Positions 1 to 5,022 of a stretch of DNA of 5,899 nt are shown here, one piece after another (position 1 is the first letter of the stretch; every line of letters starts with the position of its first letter). The translations under genes were made by a program, and so were the position numbers. The stretch is from positions 969-6,867 of the forward strand of contig JAAXVQ010000108.1 of the NCBI GenBank assembly GCA_013335425.1. The letters are read 5' to 3'. Source of the stretch: Candidatus Firestoneibacteriota bacterium. GTDB taxonomy: Bacteria; Oederibacteriota; JAAXVQ01. The notes beneath the pieces are model-generated. The model was given only the letters and a program-made list of their open reading frames with translations. It ran no database searches and was not told where the DNA came from.

Positions 1-41
1 ATTGTTCCCAGCAGCATGCTGAAGGACTCTGTTTTTTTCAT
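1..41 (-). CDS. Start of an unidentified gene downstream of the efflux remnant (partial)
   Basis: Only the first 13 codons are inside the window, reading MKKTESFSMLLGT on the minus strand. The ATG at 41-39 follows the stop codon of the EmrB-like fragment (48-46) by 4 bases. An AGGAG lies about 9 bases upstream of the ATG, inside the end of the preceding reading frame, so the gene was probably translated as part of the same operon. In emrAB-type operons the third gene is sometimes an outer-membrane TolC-like factor or a regulator, but 13 residues are too few to tell. The two lysines followed by a short mildly hydrophobic stretch could be the start of a signal peptide; this is only a guess. It is also unknown whether the gene is intact, since its upstream neighbours are broken. 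Confidence 0.4.
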   Translation of the reverse strand, partial: MKKTESFSMLLGT

Positions 42-45
42 AACC

Positions 46-360
46 TTACTCTCCTAGGGAAAATCCGGGTTCCGCTTCCTTTTGCACCACGGCCTGCGCG
101 GGCAATAAAAAAGCGGGGATAACGGCCAAACCGATGATAACCGTTCCGAAAATAAACTCATCTTCAAATCCCGCCACCGAAGCGGTTCGCACCATATGCT
201 GGGCCAAAATCATTTATGATAGGGCTGGTGCCATGATGATGCCCAACCCTCATTAGCCCATAGCTCGGCCGCGTTCTTTGCCGGGGAAAACGTGCGGAAC
301 CACGGCCATGCCCGAGGGCCTGATGGCGCCGCCGAAGGCCTGGGTGATGGGCGCGACAAT
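46..360 (-). pseudogene. EmrB/QacA-type (DHA2) drug exporter remnant
   Basis: One minus-strand frame, read through stops, gives two recognisable pieces of a 14-helix major-facilitator drug exporter. The first resembles the region around helices 4-5: a QAFGGAIRPSGMAVV stretch, then FPGKERGRAMG, which matches the FPxxERGxAMG loop of EmrB-like transporters, then GLGIIMAPAL. The second, starting at about ILAQHMVRTASVAGFEDEFI, resembles the last helix and C-terminal tail of the family, ending at TAA 48-46. Between them some 300 or more residues of the usual ~500 are missing, so there is a large internal deletion. Three stops interrupt the frame: TAA 255-253 and TGA 252-250 in tandem, and TAA 216-214 at about the point where the deletion joins. 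The N-terminal helices are also absent. Such a fragment cannot make a working transporter. Family identity is inferred from motif memory. Confidence 0.75.
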
Positions 361-660
361 CAAAGGGCCGAGTCCAAGTCGCGCAGCCACACGCCGTTTT
401 CAGACGCCATTTGCTCCATGCGTTTGAGTTCCTTGTCCGCCAACGGCAAACGGGCCTCGGCACGCTGCCATTGTTTCTGCGCGGTGCGGGAATCAAGTTC
501 GACGAGTACCTGCCCGGCTTTGACCCGGTCCCCTTCGGTCACGTTGAGCCGGGTGACCCGGCCGGAGCCACCCGCACAATCATAGCGACAATCCGGGTGT
601 CATCCGTGGACAGATAGGGTTGCAACCACGCGAAAAAAACAGCACAATTATCATCATAAT
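360..660 (-). pseudogene. EmrA/HlyD-type membrane-fusion protein remnant
   Basis: Three short minus-strand pieces in different frames join into the N-terminal part of a periplasmic adaptor. The first is a hydrophobic anchor, MMIIVLFF, from an ATG near 657. The second is AWLQPYLSTDDTRIVAMIV, which resembles the YxSTDDAYV segment typical of EmrA. The third is GRVTRLNVTEGDRVKAGQ followed by VLVELD, the classic HlyD biotinyl-lipoyl-like half motif, then a heptad-rich start of the coiled-coil hairpin (QKQWQRAEARLPLADKELKR). The frame changes between pieces near the seven-A run at 633-639 (plus strand) and near 560-572. The frame ends at a TGA near 360 exactly where EmrB-like sequence begins, so the second lipoyl half, the beta-barrel and the rest of the ~330-400 residues are gone. 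Family members link the inner-membrane pump to the outer-membrane channel. Order adaptor then pump is that of emrAB operons. Confidence 0.75.
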
Positions 661-690
661 CCGAAAGTGTCAAGCAGAAAGGCCGGTCCG

Positions 691-730
691 TAAAATAATA
701 AAAAAGCCGGCCCGAACAATCCGGGCCGGC
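691..730 (-). terminator. Rho-independent terminator of the 141-residue gene
   Basis: On the minus strand a perfect 9-bp GC stem (GCCGGCCCG at 730-722 pairing with CGGGCCGGC at 714-706) encloses a 7-base loop and is followed at once by TTTTTTATTATTTTA (705-691). It begins about 24 bases after the stop codon of the unrecognised gene at 755, so it most likely ends that transcript and separates it from the decayed efflux genes. The opposite strand lacks an equally good T run directly after the stem, so it is probably one-directional. Confidence 0.88.
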
Positions 731-754
731 CGAGAAACAATATTTTTCAGAGGA

Positions 755-1180
755 TTAGGTATTTGAACTAAGCTCGCTCTTATTGGGCTCCCCTTTGCGC
801 CGGAAACGTTTGGATTTAAAAAGTTTGGCGAAAGCGTCCAAACGCTCGGGGCGCAGCGTATCGCTGGCATGCAGGTTAACCGCCTGAATCGATTCAAATA
901 AATTCTGCCAGACTTTAAGGACCATCAGACCATGCAGCGCCAAGCCGCCAAAAGCCCCGTCCCCAAGCAGATAATACGTTTTTTCTTTTTTGGAACGAAC
1001 AGGCTTGATTTTTCCGGTTTTGCCCGCTCCCGCTGCAGAAGACTTTGCGGCCGATTTTAGGGGACGACGCTTTCGGGAAAAGCTAAAATCGAAAATTGTC
1101 GGAATGCGGACAGCCACATGTTGAATATAATTTTGCACTTGTTTTTTATGCGTCTTATTAAAACTCAAGAGATCAATCAT
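755..1180 (-). CDS. Unrecognised small basic protein, 141 residues
   Basis: I do not recognise this protein. It starts MIDLLSFNKTHKKQ. Visible parts: residues about 1-30 with the segment VQNYIQHVAVRIPTIFDF; a very basic, low-complexity linker rich in K, R, A, S and G (about residues 35-67); a conserved-looking block starting at TYYLLGDGAFGGLALHGLMV and continuing through a probable amphipathic helix (VWQNLFESIQAVNLHA); and a basic tail with FKSKRFRRKG. There is no signal peptide, no clear transmembrane span and no cysteine. The strong positive charge would fit nucleic-acid or polyanion binding, but that is inference. Reality as a gene is supported by a well placed GAGGAG, a strong terminator just after the stop, and no better competing frame. 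The ATG at 1180 is preferred over one at 1186 because the latter abuts the Shine-Dalgarno with no spacer. It appears monocistronic. Confidence 0.65.
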   Translation of the reverse strand: MIDLLSFNKTHKKQVQNYIQHVAVRIPTIFDFSFSRKRRPLKSAAKSSAAGAGKTGKIKPVRSKKEKTYYLLGDGAFGGLALHGLMVLKVWQNLFESIQAVNLHASDTLRPERLDAFAKLFKSKRFRRKGEPNKSELSSNT

Positions 1181-1186
1181 GTTCAT

Positions 1187-1192
1187 CTCCTC
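1187..1192 (-). promoter_or_regulatory. Shine-Dalgarno GAGGAG that decides the start at 1180
   Basis: On the minus strand GAGGAG is followed immediately by ATGAACATG. The first ATG (1186) has zero spacing, too short for initiation; the second (1180) has six bases, close to ideal. The start was therefore set at 1180, shortening the protein by two residues. Confidence 0.7.
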
Positions 1193-1589
1193 GCTCTCTG
1201 CCGAGATGGTTTTAGTATTAGTAATGCATAAAACATGCCTAATCCCAAATCATTCATTTTCAAAGATTTTCAAATCCGGCAAACTGCCTATGTTTCAATT
1301 TCTTACAGAATTGTTTCATTCGCAGTTCAAGTGCTGTAATATTGTATGCAGGCCATGTTGATGATATTAATCCACTGAAATTATCGGCAAATGCCGCCGT
1401 GAATCAAATGCCCATAATTTTTTCTTTGAATTTAGACCGTAGAGGACTCCGATAGGTTCTGCCAACCAGGAAAAAGCTTAAAAGGTCGACAAAATCAAGC
1501 AAATGACCAAACGGATAAAAAGAAGCCCGCCTCATCCGCGAACCATCCATCACGAGTTCAGTTTTTTTAGCCGTCCGAGGACAAAGCGC
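1193..1589. other. Gene-free, AT-richer interval
   Basis: About 400 bases between two minus-strand genes. I see no tRNA, no rRNA, no convincing ORF on either strand and no classic terminator for the HD-domain gene upstream. It must hold the promoter of the 141-residue gene, but I found no good paired -35/-10 elements; an AATACT-like box on the minus strand near 1215-1220 lacks a matching -35. Small structures present: the perfect inverted repeat CGGCA-AA-TGCCG at 1385-1396, the short repeat GCAT/ATGC at 1226-1238, and the tandem TTTTCAAA copies near 1257-1274. None can be assigned a role. Confidence 0.5.
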
Positions 1590-2228
1590 CTAAAGATCGC
1601 CGGCGACTTCCTGATTAAGGCGTTCAAAAAACGCTGTCATAAATTCGTGTCGGGCCTGCGCGAGCCGCCGACCTTCTACGGTCAATACCCGATCCTTCAC
1701 TTTCCGCAATTTCACCTGGAATTCCCGATAAGCCGTATCTTCTTCCGTATAGGGTTGCGTATTTTCCACCTTCACCCCGGGATTATGCAAGTTGGCGCCG
1801 ACTTCACCGGCAAATAAAAACGCCCGTCCAATGCCCACGGCGCCGATTGCGTCGAGCTTATCGGCATCAAACAGTACTTTGGCTTCCAGGGTCTCCGGCG
1901 CCAAAGTGCCGCGAAAACGATGGGCCGCAATGCAATGCGCCACCCGGCGGATAAAATCAGGCGCTCCACCCAGATCTTTTAAAATCCCTGCCGTCAATTC
2001 CGCGCCCCGGATCGCATGGTCGATTTTCCCATTGCTTAAATCCTCTTCACTGCGGGCTATATCATGCAAAAGTGCCGCACAATGCACGATGTCCGCTTCG
2101 GCGCCCTCGACGCGCGCCAAATGCAGGGCCAAAGCCAGCACGCGTTGGGTATGCTCCCAATCATGGGACCCCTTGGCCCCCTGAAAACGGAGGCGGACAG
2201 CTCCGCTAAGTTTCTCCAAATCCAACAT
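1590..2228 (-). CDS. HD-domain phosphohydrolase, YedJ/YpgQ type
   Basis: A 212-residue soluble protein with a complete HD superfamily metal site. Numbered from the ATG at 2228: His26 in SHDWEHTQRV, the His55-Asp56 pair in CAALLHDIAR, His103 in HCIAAHRFRG, and the acidic motif DADKLDAIGAVGIGRA with Asp121/Asp123. This spacing and the DADKLDAIGA-type motif match the E. coli YedJ and Bacillus YpgQ group (about 200-230 residues), metal-dependent phosphohydrolases; YpgQ acts on nucleotide pyrophosphate bonds. The exact substrate here is unknown. There is no signal peptide, so it is cytoplasmic. A TTG at 2270 and an ATG at 2237 are other in-frame starts; 2228 was chosen because GGGGGA at 2243-2238 lies 9 bases ahead, whereas it touches the 2237 ATG. 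It is divergent from the secreted-protein operon and has no close same-strand partner, so a housekeeping role in nucleotide clean-up is the simplest inference. Confidence 0.88.
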   Translation of the reverse strand: MLDLEKLSGAVRLRFQGAKGSHDWEHTQRVLALALHLARVEGAEADIVHCAALLHDIARSEEDLSNGKIDHAIRGAELTAGILKDLGGAPDFIRRVAHCIAAHRFRGTLAPETLEAKVLFDADKLDAIGAVGIGRAFLFAGEVGANLHNPGVKVENTQPYTEEDTAYREFQVKLRKVKDRVLTVEGRRLAQARHEFMTAFFERLNQEVAGDL

Positions 2229-2237
2229 CGGCACCAT

Positions 2238-2243
2238 TCCCCC
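2238..2243 (-). promoter_or_regulatory. Shine-Dalgarno-like GGGGGA ahead of the HD gene
   Basis: On the minus strand GGGGGA directly abuts the ATG at 2237 and sits 9 bases from the ATG at 2228, favouring the latter. It is part of a G run, so it could also be chance composition. Confidence 0.45.
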
Positions 2244-2341
2244 GCATCTCAGCCGGATGAGACCGGCCAACTATCCACGTTTTTGCACAGGACACAAAAT
2301 TTGTCAATCGACATATTTTTTGCGTCCCGAACGGAAAATTT

Positions 2342-2361
2342 CCGGTTATAATGATCACCGG
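2342..2361 (+). promoter_or_regulatory. Candidate -10 box (TATAAT) inside a CCGGT/ACCGG inverted repeat
   Basis: A perfect TATAAT lies at 2347-2352, about 135 bases before the start of the secreted-protein gene, flanked by the inverted repeat CCGGT (2342-2346) and ACCGG (2357-2361). A repeat straddling a -10 box could be an operator. No good -35 lies 16-18 bases upstream (the region reads around GTCCCG); a TTGCGT sits 21 bases away, which is too far. Either the promoter depends on an activator, uses another sigma factor, or the box is chance. Confidence 0.4.
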
Positions 2362-2371
2362 CAGCAATGCA

Positions 2372-2411
2372 CCCGGGACGGGCCAATGGCCCCTCAATCC
2401 CATATCCCGGG
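2372..2411 (+). other. Foldable leader ahead of the secreted-protein gene
   Basis: If transcription starts just after the TATAAT box, the leader contains GGGCC-AAT-GGCCC (2380-2392, a 5-bp stem with a 3-base loop), enclosed by two CCCGGG copies (2372-2377 and 2406-2411) that can pair with each other. No T run follows, so it is not a standard terminator, and it resembles no riboswitch class I know. It ends about 65 bases before the ribosome binding site. Confidence 0.35.
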
Positions 2412-2485
2412 AATTCAATTTTGGGGAACGCGACTTCACCCTCAGCCCTTAGCGGGGCCTCATTTCCCAAGTACCGGAGGCAGGG

Positions 2486-5020
2486 ATGAAACCAACAGCT
2501 TGGCTGATTGGATTTGGTCTTTTCTCTGCCTGCCTGCCCGGTCACGCCTTGGGGTTGATCAATGATTTCAACGCACTGGTCCTTGAACCCGGTGAGTCCT
2601 TCTCCGCCGCGGGCACAATCTATAAAAACGTCTCCATCCATGTCAAAGCCAATGCCACGCTGATTTTGCCTCCCGGCACGCCGGCGGATCAGGCTCACTG
2701 GCGTCTGCAGTTGATCGCCCCTTGGGTCAAGATTGAAGGAAACATCATCGCATCGGGGGTCAGCAACAATACGCAAGGCTGTGGTTTGCCCGGGAGCAAT
2801 ACCTTCGGTCCCGGAGGCAGCGGCTTTGCGGGTAAAGGCGGCGACGGGTCAGCGGCGCCCGCCAGCGGCGGCCCGGCTTATGACGTCGCCTATCAGGAGA
2901 GCCCGGGCTCCAAAGGCATCAGCAATCCCAACGGGGGCGGCGGCAGCATCCGCATCGACGCGCTCAACTTGTCCTTAGGGGCATCTTCCCTGCTCGCGGT
3001 CAATGCCAATTCCCTGCAGACTACCGGCGGCGGCGGCTCCGGCGGCTGTATTTTGCTCAATGGGGTCCATACGTTCCTCACAAGCGCTTATACGTTTCGG
3101 GCCGCGGGCGGCCCCGGCCAGTTGCAAAGCGGTGCGACCGTAGTCGGCTCAGGCGTTTCAACCCCCGTGCCTTCTGTAACACTCACACCCCAACCCGGAG
3201 GCGGCGGAGGCTCCGGCGGAAGGATTAAGATTTTTACCTACCCCGACTACAACAACGGTGGAGGCTCGATTTCCGTGCCTGGTGGCGTCGGAGGCGGCGG
3301 AACCGCCGCTGATGGCCCTCCCGGCATCATCCAAGTCCTTCCCGCCCCGATTCCCGCCATCCCGCAATTGTTGACCCCCGGCGATCAGCAGGTCGTGGGT
3401 CAAAACCCTTCCTTCACTTTTTCCGGGGCCGACAGCATGCTCTCGCAATTTCTGCAGTACCATATCCAAATCACCGTCAGCACAGACACGGCTTTCGATA
3501 CCCCCCTGGAATCCTATCAATCCTCCCTGGATCCGGGATGGGGCGGCCGCCAATATTTCCCTTCCAATGAGATCGCCACCTATAATCAAACCGTGCCGCT
3601 GGTTTGGCCGAAAACTTATATCTGGCGCGTCCGCGTGTACAACGGACAGGGCTGGAGCCCCTTTTCTTCCGTACGGCAATTTTCCACCACCAACAACGCG
3701 CCGCCTTTGATGCCTTTGTTGGTTTACCCGTCCCCCGGGCAAAACTATGTCAGCAAAACCCCGGCGCTCCAGGTTTTCGGAGCCGATCCCAACGGCAATT
3801 CCCTGACGTTTTCCCTTATCCTCTCTCAAGACCCCCATCTGGCCAATGCGCAGTTGTTTCAGGCCACTTATCCCGGTTGGGACCAGACTTCGTACCCTTC
3901 GGGCACAACCGCCACCTGCCAAATAATGAACACCACCGCTTACCCGGATGCCCTCCAACCCGGCACCACCTATTTTTGGAGAGCCACGGCTATCGACTTC
4001 TACTTGGGCACCAGCGCCTCGGCTATCGGTACTTTTACGGTCGTGGGTCTGCCGTCCAACCCCACCTTGATTTCGCCTCTTGACCAAAGTTCGGTAACAA
4101 CCAAGCGTCCCGATTTGACCATGAGCGCCGCCGGCCCGACCAACAGCGCTCTGCGCTATAAGCTTGAATTGTCCTCGGACAGTTTTCAAACCATCATCAC
4201 CTTTCTCTCGGAGAGCAGCCCCGGCTGGTCAAGCCGGGAATACGCCTCTCTATCGACAGCCAGCCTGCAAATCCCGGAAGCCTACGGCCTGGTTCCCGGA
4301 AAAACTTACGCCTGGCGGGCATCGGCCTACGATTTGGCCAATGACAATTGGAGTGAAACCTCCCAGGCATTCTCGTTCACCGTTATCACCCCGCCGCTGC
4401 TGCCTCAACTACTTTCTCCCGCCGACGGCAATGTGGCCCCCGATGGAATGATCCCTTTATATTTTTCAGCCATCAGCGAATCAGGCAACACCTTGACTTA
4501 CCGTTGCGAATTAAGCGCCGATGGGTTTGGAAGCCTGGTATATGCCTCCGATCAAAATCAAACCCCCGCCGGTTGGAGCGCACCGATGTATGCCTCCGGA
4601 GCTACTGCCCAGTTCACCCTGCCTGCTTCCTTGGGCTTAGCCAGGGGAAAAACCTACGCCTGGCGGATTCAAGCGTATGACGGTCTCTCCTGGGGCTCTT
4701 TTTCCGCAGCCCGGACTTTCACCTTGGCCGATTACCTGGAAATCCTGACGTTTCGGATTTACCCCAATCCCGCTGTGCGCGCCCAAACTTTGAAACTGGA
4801 GTTGGCCGCCAGCGTGGACGCGGACGTCACGGTCCGCATCCTAAATATATTGGGAAAAGAAATCAACCGGCAGACCCATGCCTTACGCGGCGGCGCCACC
4901 CCGCAAATGCTTGACTTGGATATCGGCAACTTTGCCTGCGGCACCTATTTTTGCACCCTGGAAGCCCGCTCCCTTTTCGGTACGAAAAAATCCGTGAAAC
5001 GTTTTGCGGTGGTGAATTGA
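2486..5020 (+). CDS. Secreted repeat protein with C-terminal T9SS-type sorting domain, 844 residues
   Basis: Probable exported surface or extracellular protein. Layout: signal peptide (about 1-21, cleavage likely after GHA or two residues later); a short beta-rich region (24-95) with VSIHVKANATLILPPGT; a glycine-rich region (101-280) with repeated GGGGSGGxI motifs, typical of beta-helical surface proteins; four fibronectin-III-like repeats (about 292-401, 405-521, 523-634, 636-747), each with a GW-containing turn and a TYxWR strand; and a C-terminal domain (about 750-844). The last has FRIYPNPA, then VTVRILNILGKEI, then GTYFCTLEA and the basic end KSVKRFAVVN, the order seen in T9SS type A sorting domains; FlgD-type Ig-like domains look similar. 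No catalytic motif is visible, so adhesion, glycan binding or matrix roles are all possible. GGAGG at 2476-2480, five bases before the ATG, supports this start. The PorV-like gene follows after 2 bases, suggesting co-transcription and coupled translation. Confidence 0.88.
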   Translation: MKPTAWLIGFGLFSACLPGHALGLINDFNALVLEPGESFSAAGTIYKNVSIHVKANATLILPPGTPADQAHWRLQLIAPWVKIEGNIIASGVSNNTQGCGLPGSNTFGPGGSGFAGKGGDGSAAPASGGPAYDVAYQESPGSKGISNPNGGGGSIRIDALNLSLGASSLLAVNANSLQTTGGGGSGGCILLNGVHTFLTSAYTFRAAGGPGQLQSGATVVGSGVSTPVPSVTLTPQPGGGGGSGGRIKIFTYPDYNNGGGSISVPGGVGGGGTAADGPPGIIQVLPAPIPAIPQLLTPGDQQVVGQNPSFTFSGADSMLSQFLQYHIQITVSTDTAFDTPLESYQSSLDPGWGGRQYFPSNEIATYNQTVPLVWPKTYIWRVRVYNGQGWSPFSSVRQFSTTNNAPPLMPLLVYPSPGQNYVSKTPALQVFGADPNGNSLTFSLILSQDPHLANAQLFQATYPGWDQTSYPSGTTATCQIMNTTAYPDALQPGTTYFWRATAIDFYLGTSASAIGTFTVVGLPSNPTLISPLDQSSVTTKRPDLTMSAAGPTNSALRYKLELSSDSFQTIITFLSESSPGWSSREYASLSTASLQIPEAYGLVPGKTYAWRASAYDLANDNWSETSQAFSFTVITPPLLPQLLSPADGNVAPDGMIPLYFSAISESGNTLTYRCELSADGFGSLVYASDQNQTPAGWSAPMYASGATAQFTLPASLGLARGKTYAWRIQAYDGLSWGSFSAARTFTLADYLEILTFRIYPNPAVRAQTLKLELAASVDADVTVRILNILGKEINRQTHALRGGATPQMLDLDIGNFACGTYFCTLEARSLFGTKKSVKRFAVVN
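2786..3325 (+). repeat. Glycine-rich GGGGSGG repeat region in the secreted protein
   Basis: Residues 101-280 are dominated by glycine, serine, alanine and asparagine. Three related turns recur: NGGGGSIRIDALNL (149-162), TGGGGSGGCILLNGV (180-194) and PGGGGGSGGRIKIFTY (237-252), each a glycine run leading into a hydrophobic beta strand, with intervening ALNLSLGASSLLAVNANS-like stretches. The pattern of a glycine loop plus short strand suggests coils of a right-handed beta-helix or a similar solenoid. The fold is inferred, not shown. Confidence 0.65.
3359..4726 (+). repeat. Four tandem fibronectin-III-like repeats in the secreted protein
   Basis: Each unit begins near PxLLxPxxG, has a central GW turn (DPGWGGRQY, YPGWDQTSY, SPGWSSREY, PAGWSAPMY) and ends in a strand motif (KTYIWRVRVY, TTYFWRATAI, KTYAWRASAY, KTYAWRIQAY) followed by an FxT(V/L) strand. 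The conserved TYxW tryptophans fall at residues 380, 498, 610 and 726, periods of 118, 112 and 116. The last two units look closest, including the shared GLxxGKTYAWR. Copies differ too much in DNA for recent duplication. Confidence 0.85.
4733..5017 (+). other. C-terminal T9SS type A-like sorting domain
   Basis: Residues about 750-844: the YPNP motif at 759-762, alternating beta strands LKLELAASVDADVTVRIL, the LGKEI turn (789-793), the GTYF strand near 819-822 and a final basic strand ending KRFAVVN. In T9SS substrates this domain targets the protein across the outer membrane and is recognised by PorV before cleavage by PorU. Two cysteines (818 and 823, CGTYFC) are unusual for the family. Confidence 0.75.
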
Positions 5021-5022
5021 GC

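Noticed and set aside
1179..1361. Plus-strand frame of 60 codons in the gene-poor interval
   Set aside because: Starts inside the opposite-strand gene's start region, has poor codon composition and no motif; taken as chance.
1385..1396. CGGCA-AA-TGCCG inverted repeat as a terminator
   Set aside because: Two-base loop and no T run directly after on either strand; more likely a small protein-binding site or chance.
1503..1817. Plus-strand frame of 104 codons
   Set aside because: More than half is antisense to the HD-domain gene and there is no Shine-Dalgarno before its ATG.
2302..2307. Perfect TTGACA on the minus strand as -35 of the HD gene
   Set aside because: At 16-18 bases downstream the sequence is an A run followed by ACG, with no -10 resemblance; the nearest candidate, GATAGT, is 26 bases away.
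2522..2536. Lipobox (FSAC at residues 13-16) making the large secreted protein a lipoprotein
   Set aside because: Phe at position -3 is unusual and a good signal peptidase I site follows at residue 21; a T9SS-type cargo is also not expected to be a lipoprotein.
2249..2776. 175-codon open frame on the minus strand
   Set aside because: Overlaps the signal peptide region of the secreted protein and the promoter region; no ribosome site or recognisable motif.
3158..4189. 343-codon open frame on the minus strand
   Set aside because: Lies fully opposite the secreted-protein gene, whose plus frame has clear repeats and domains; the minus translation is low-complexity G/R-rich with no motif.
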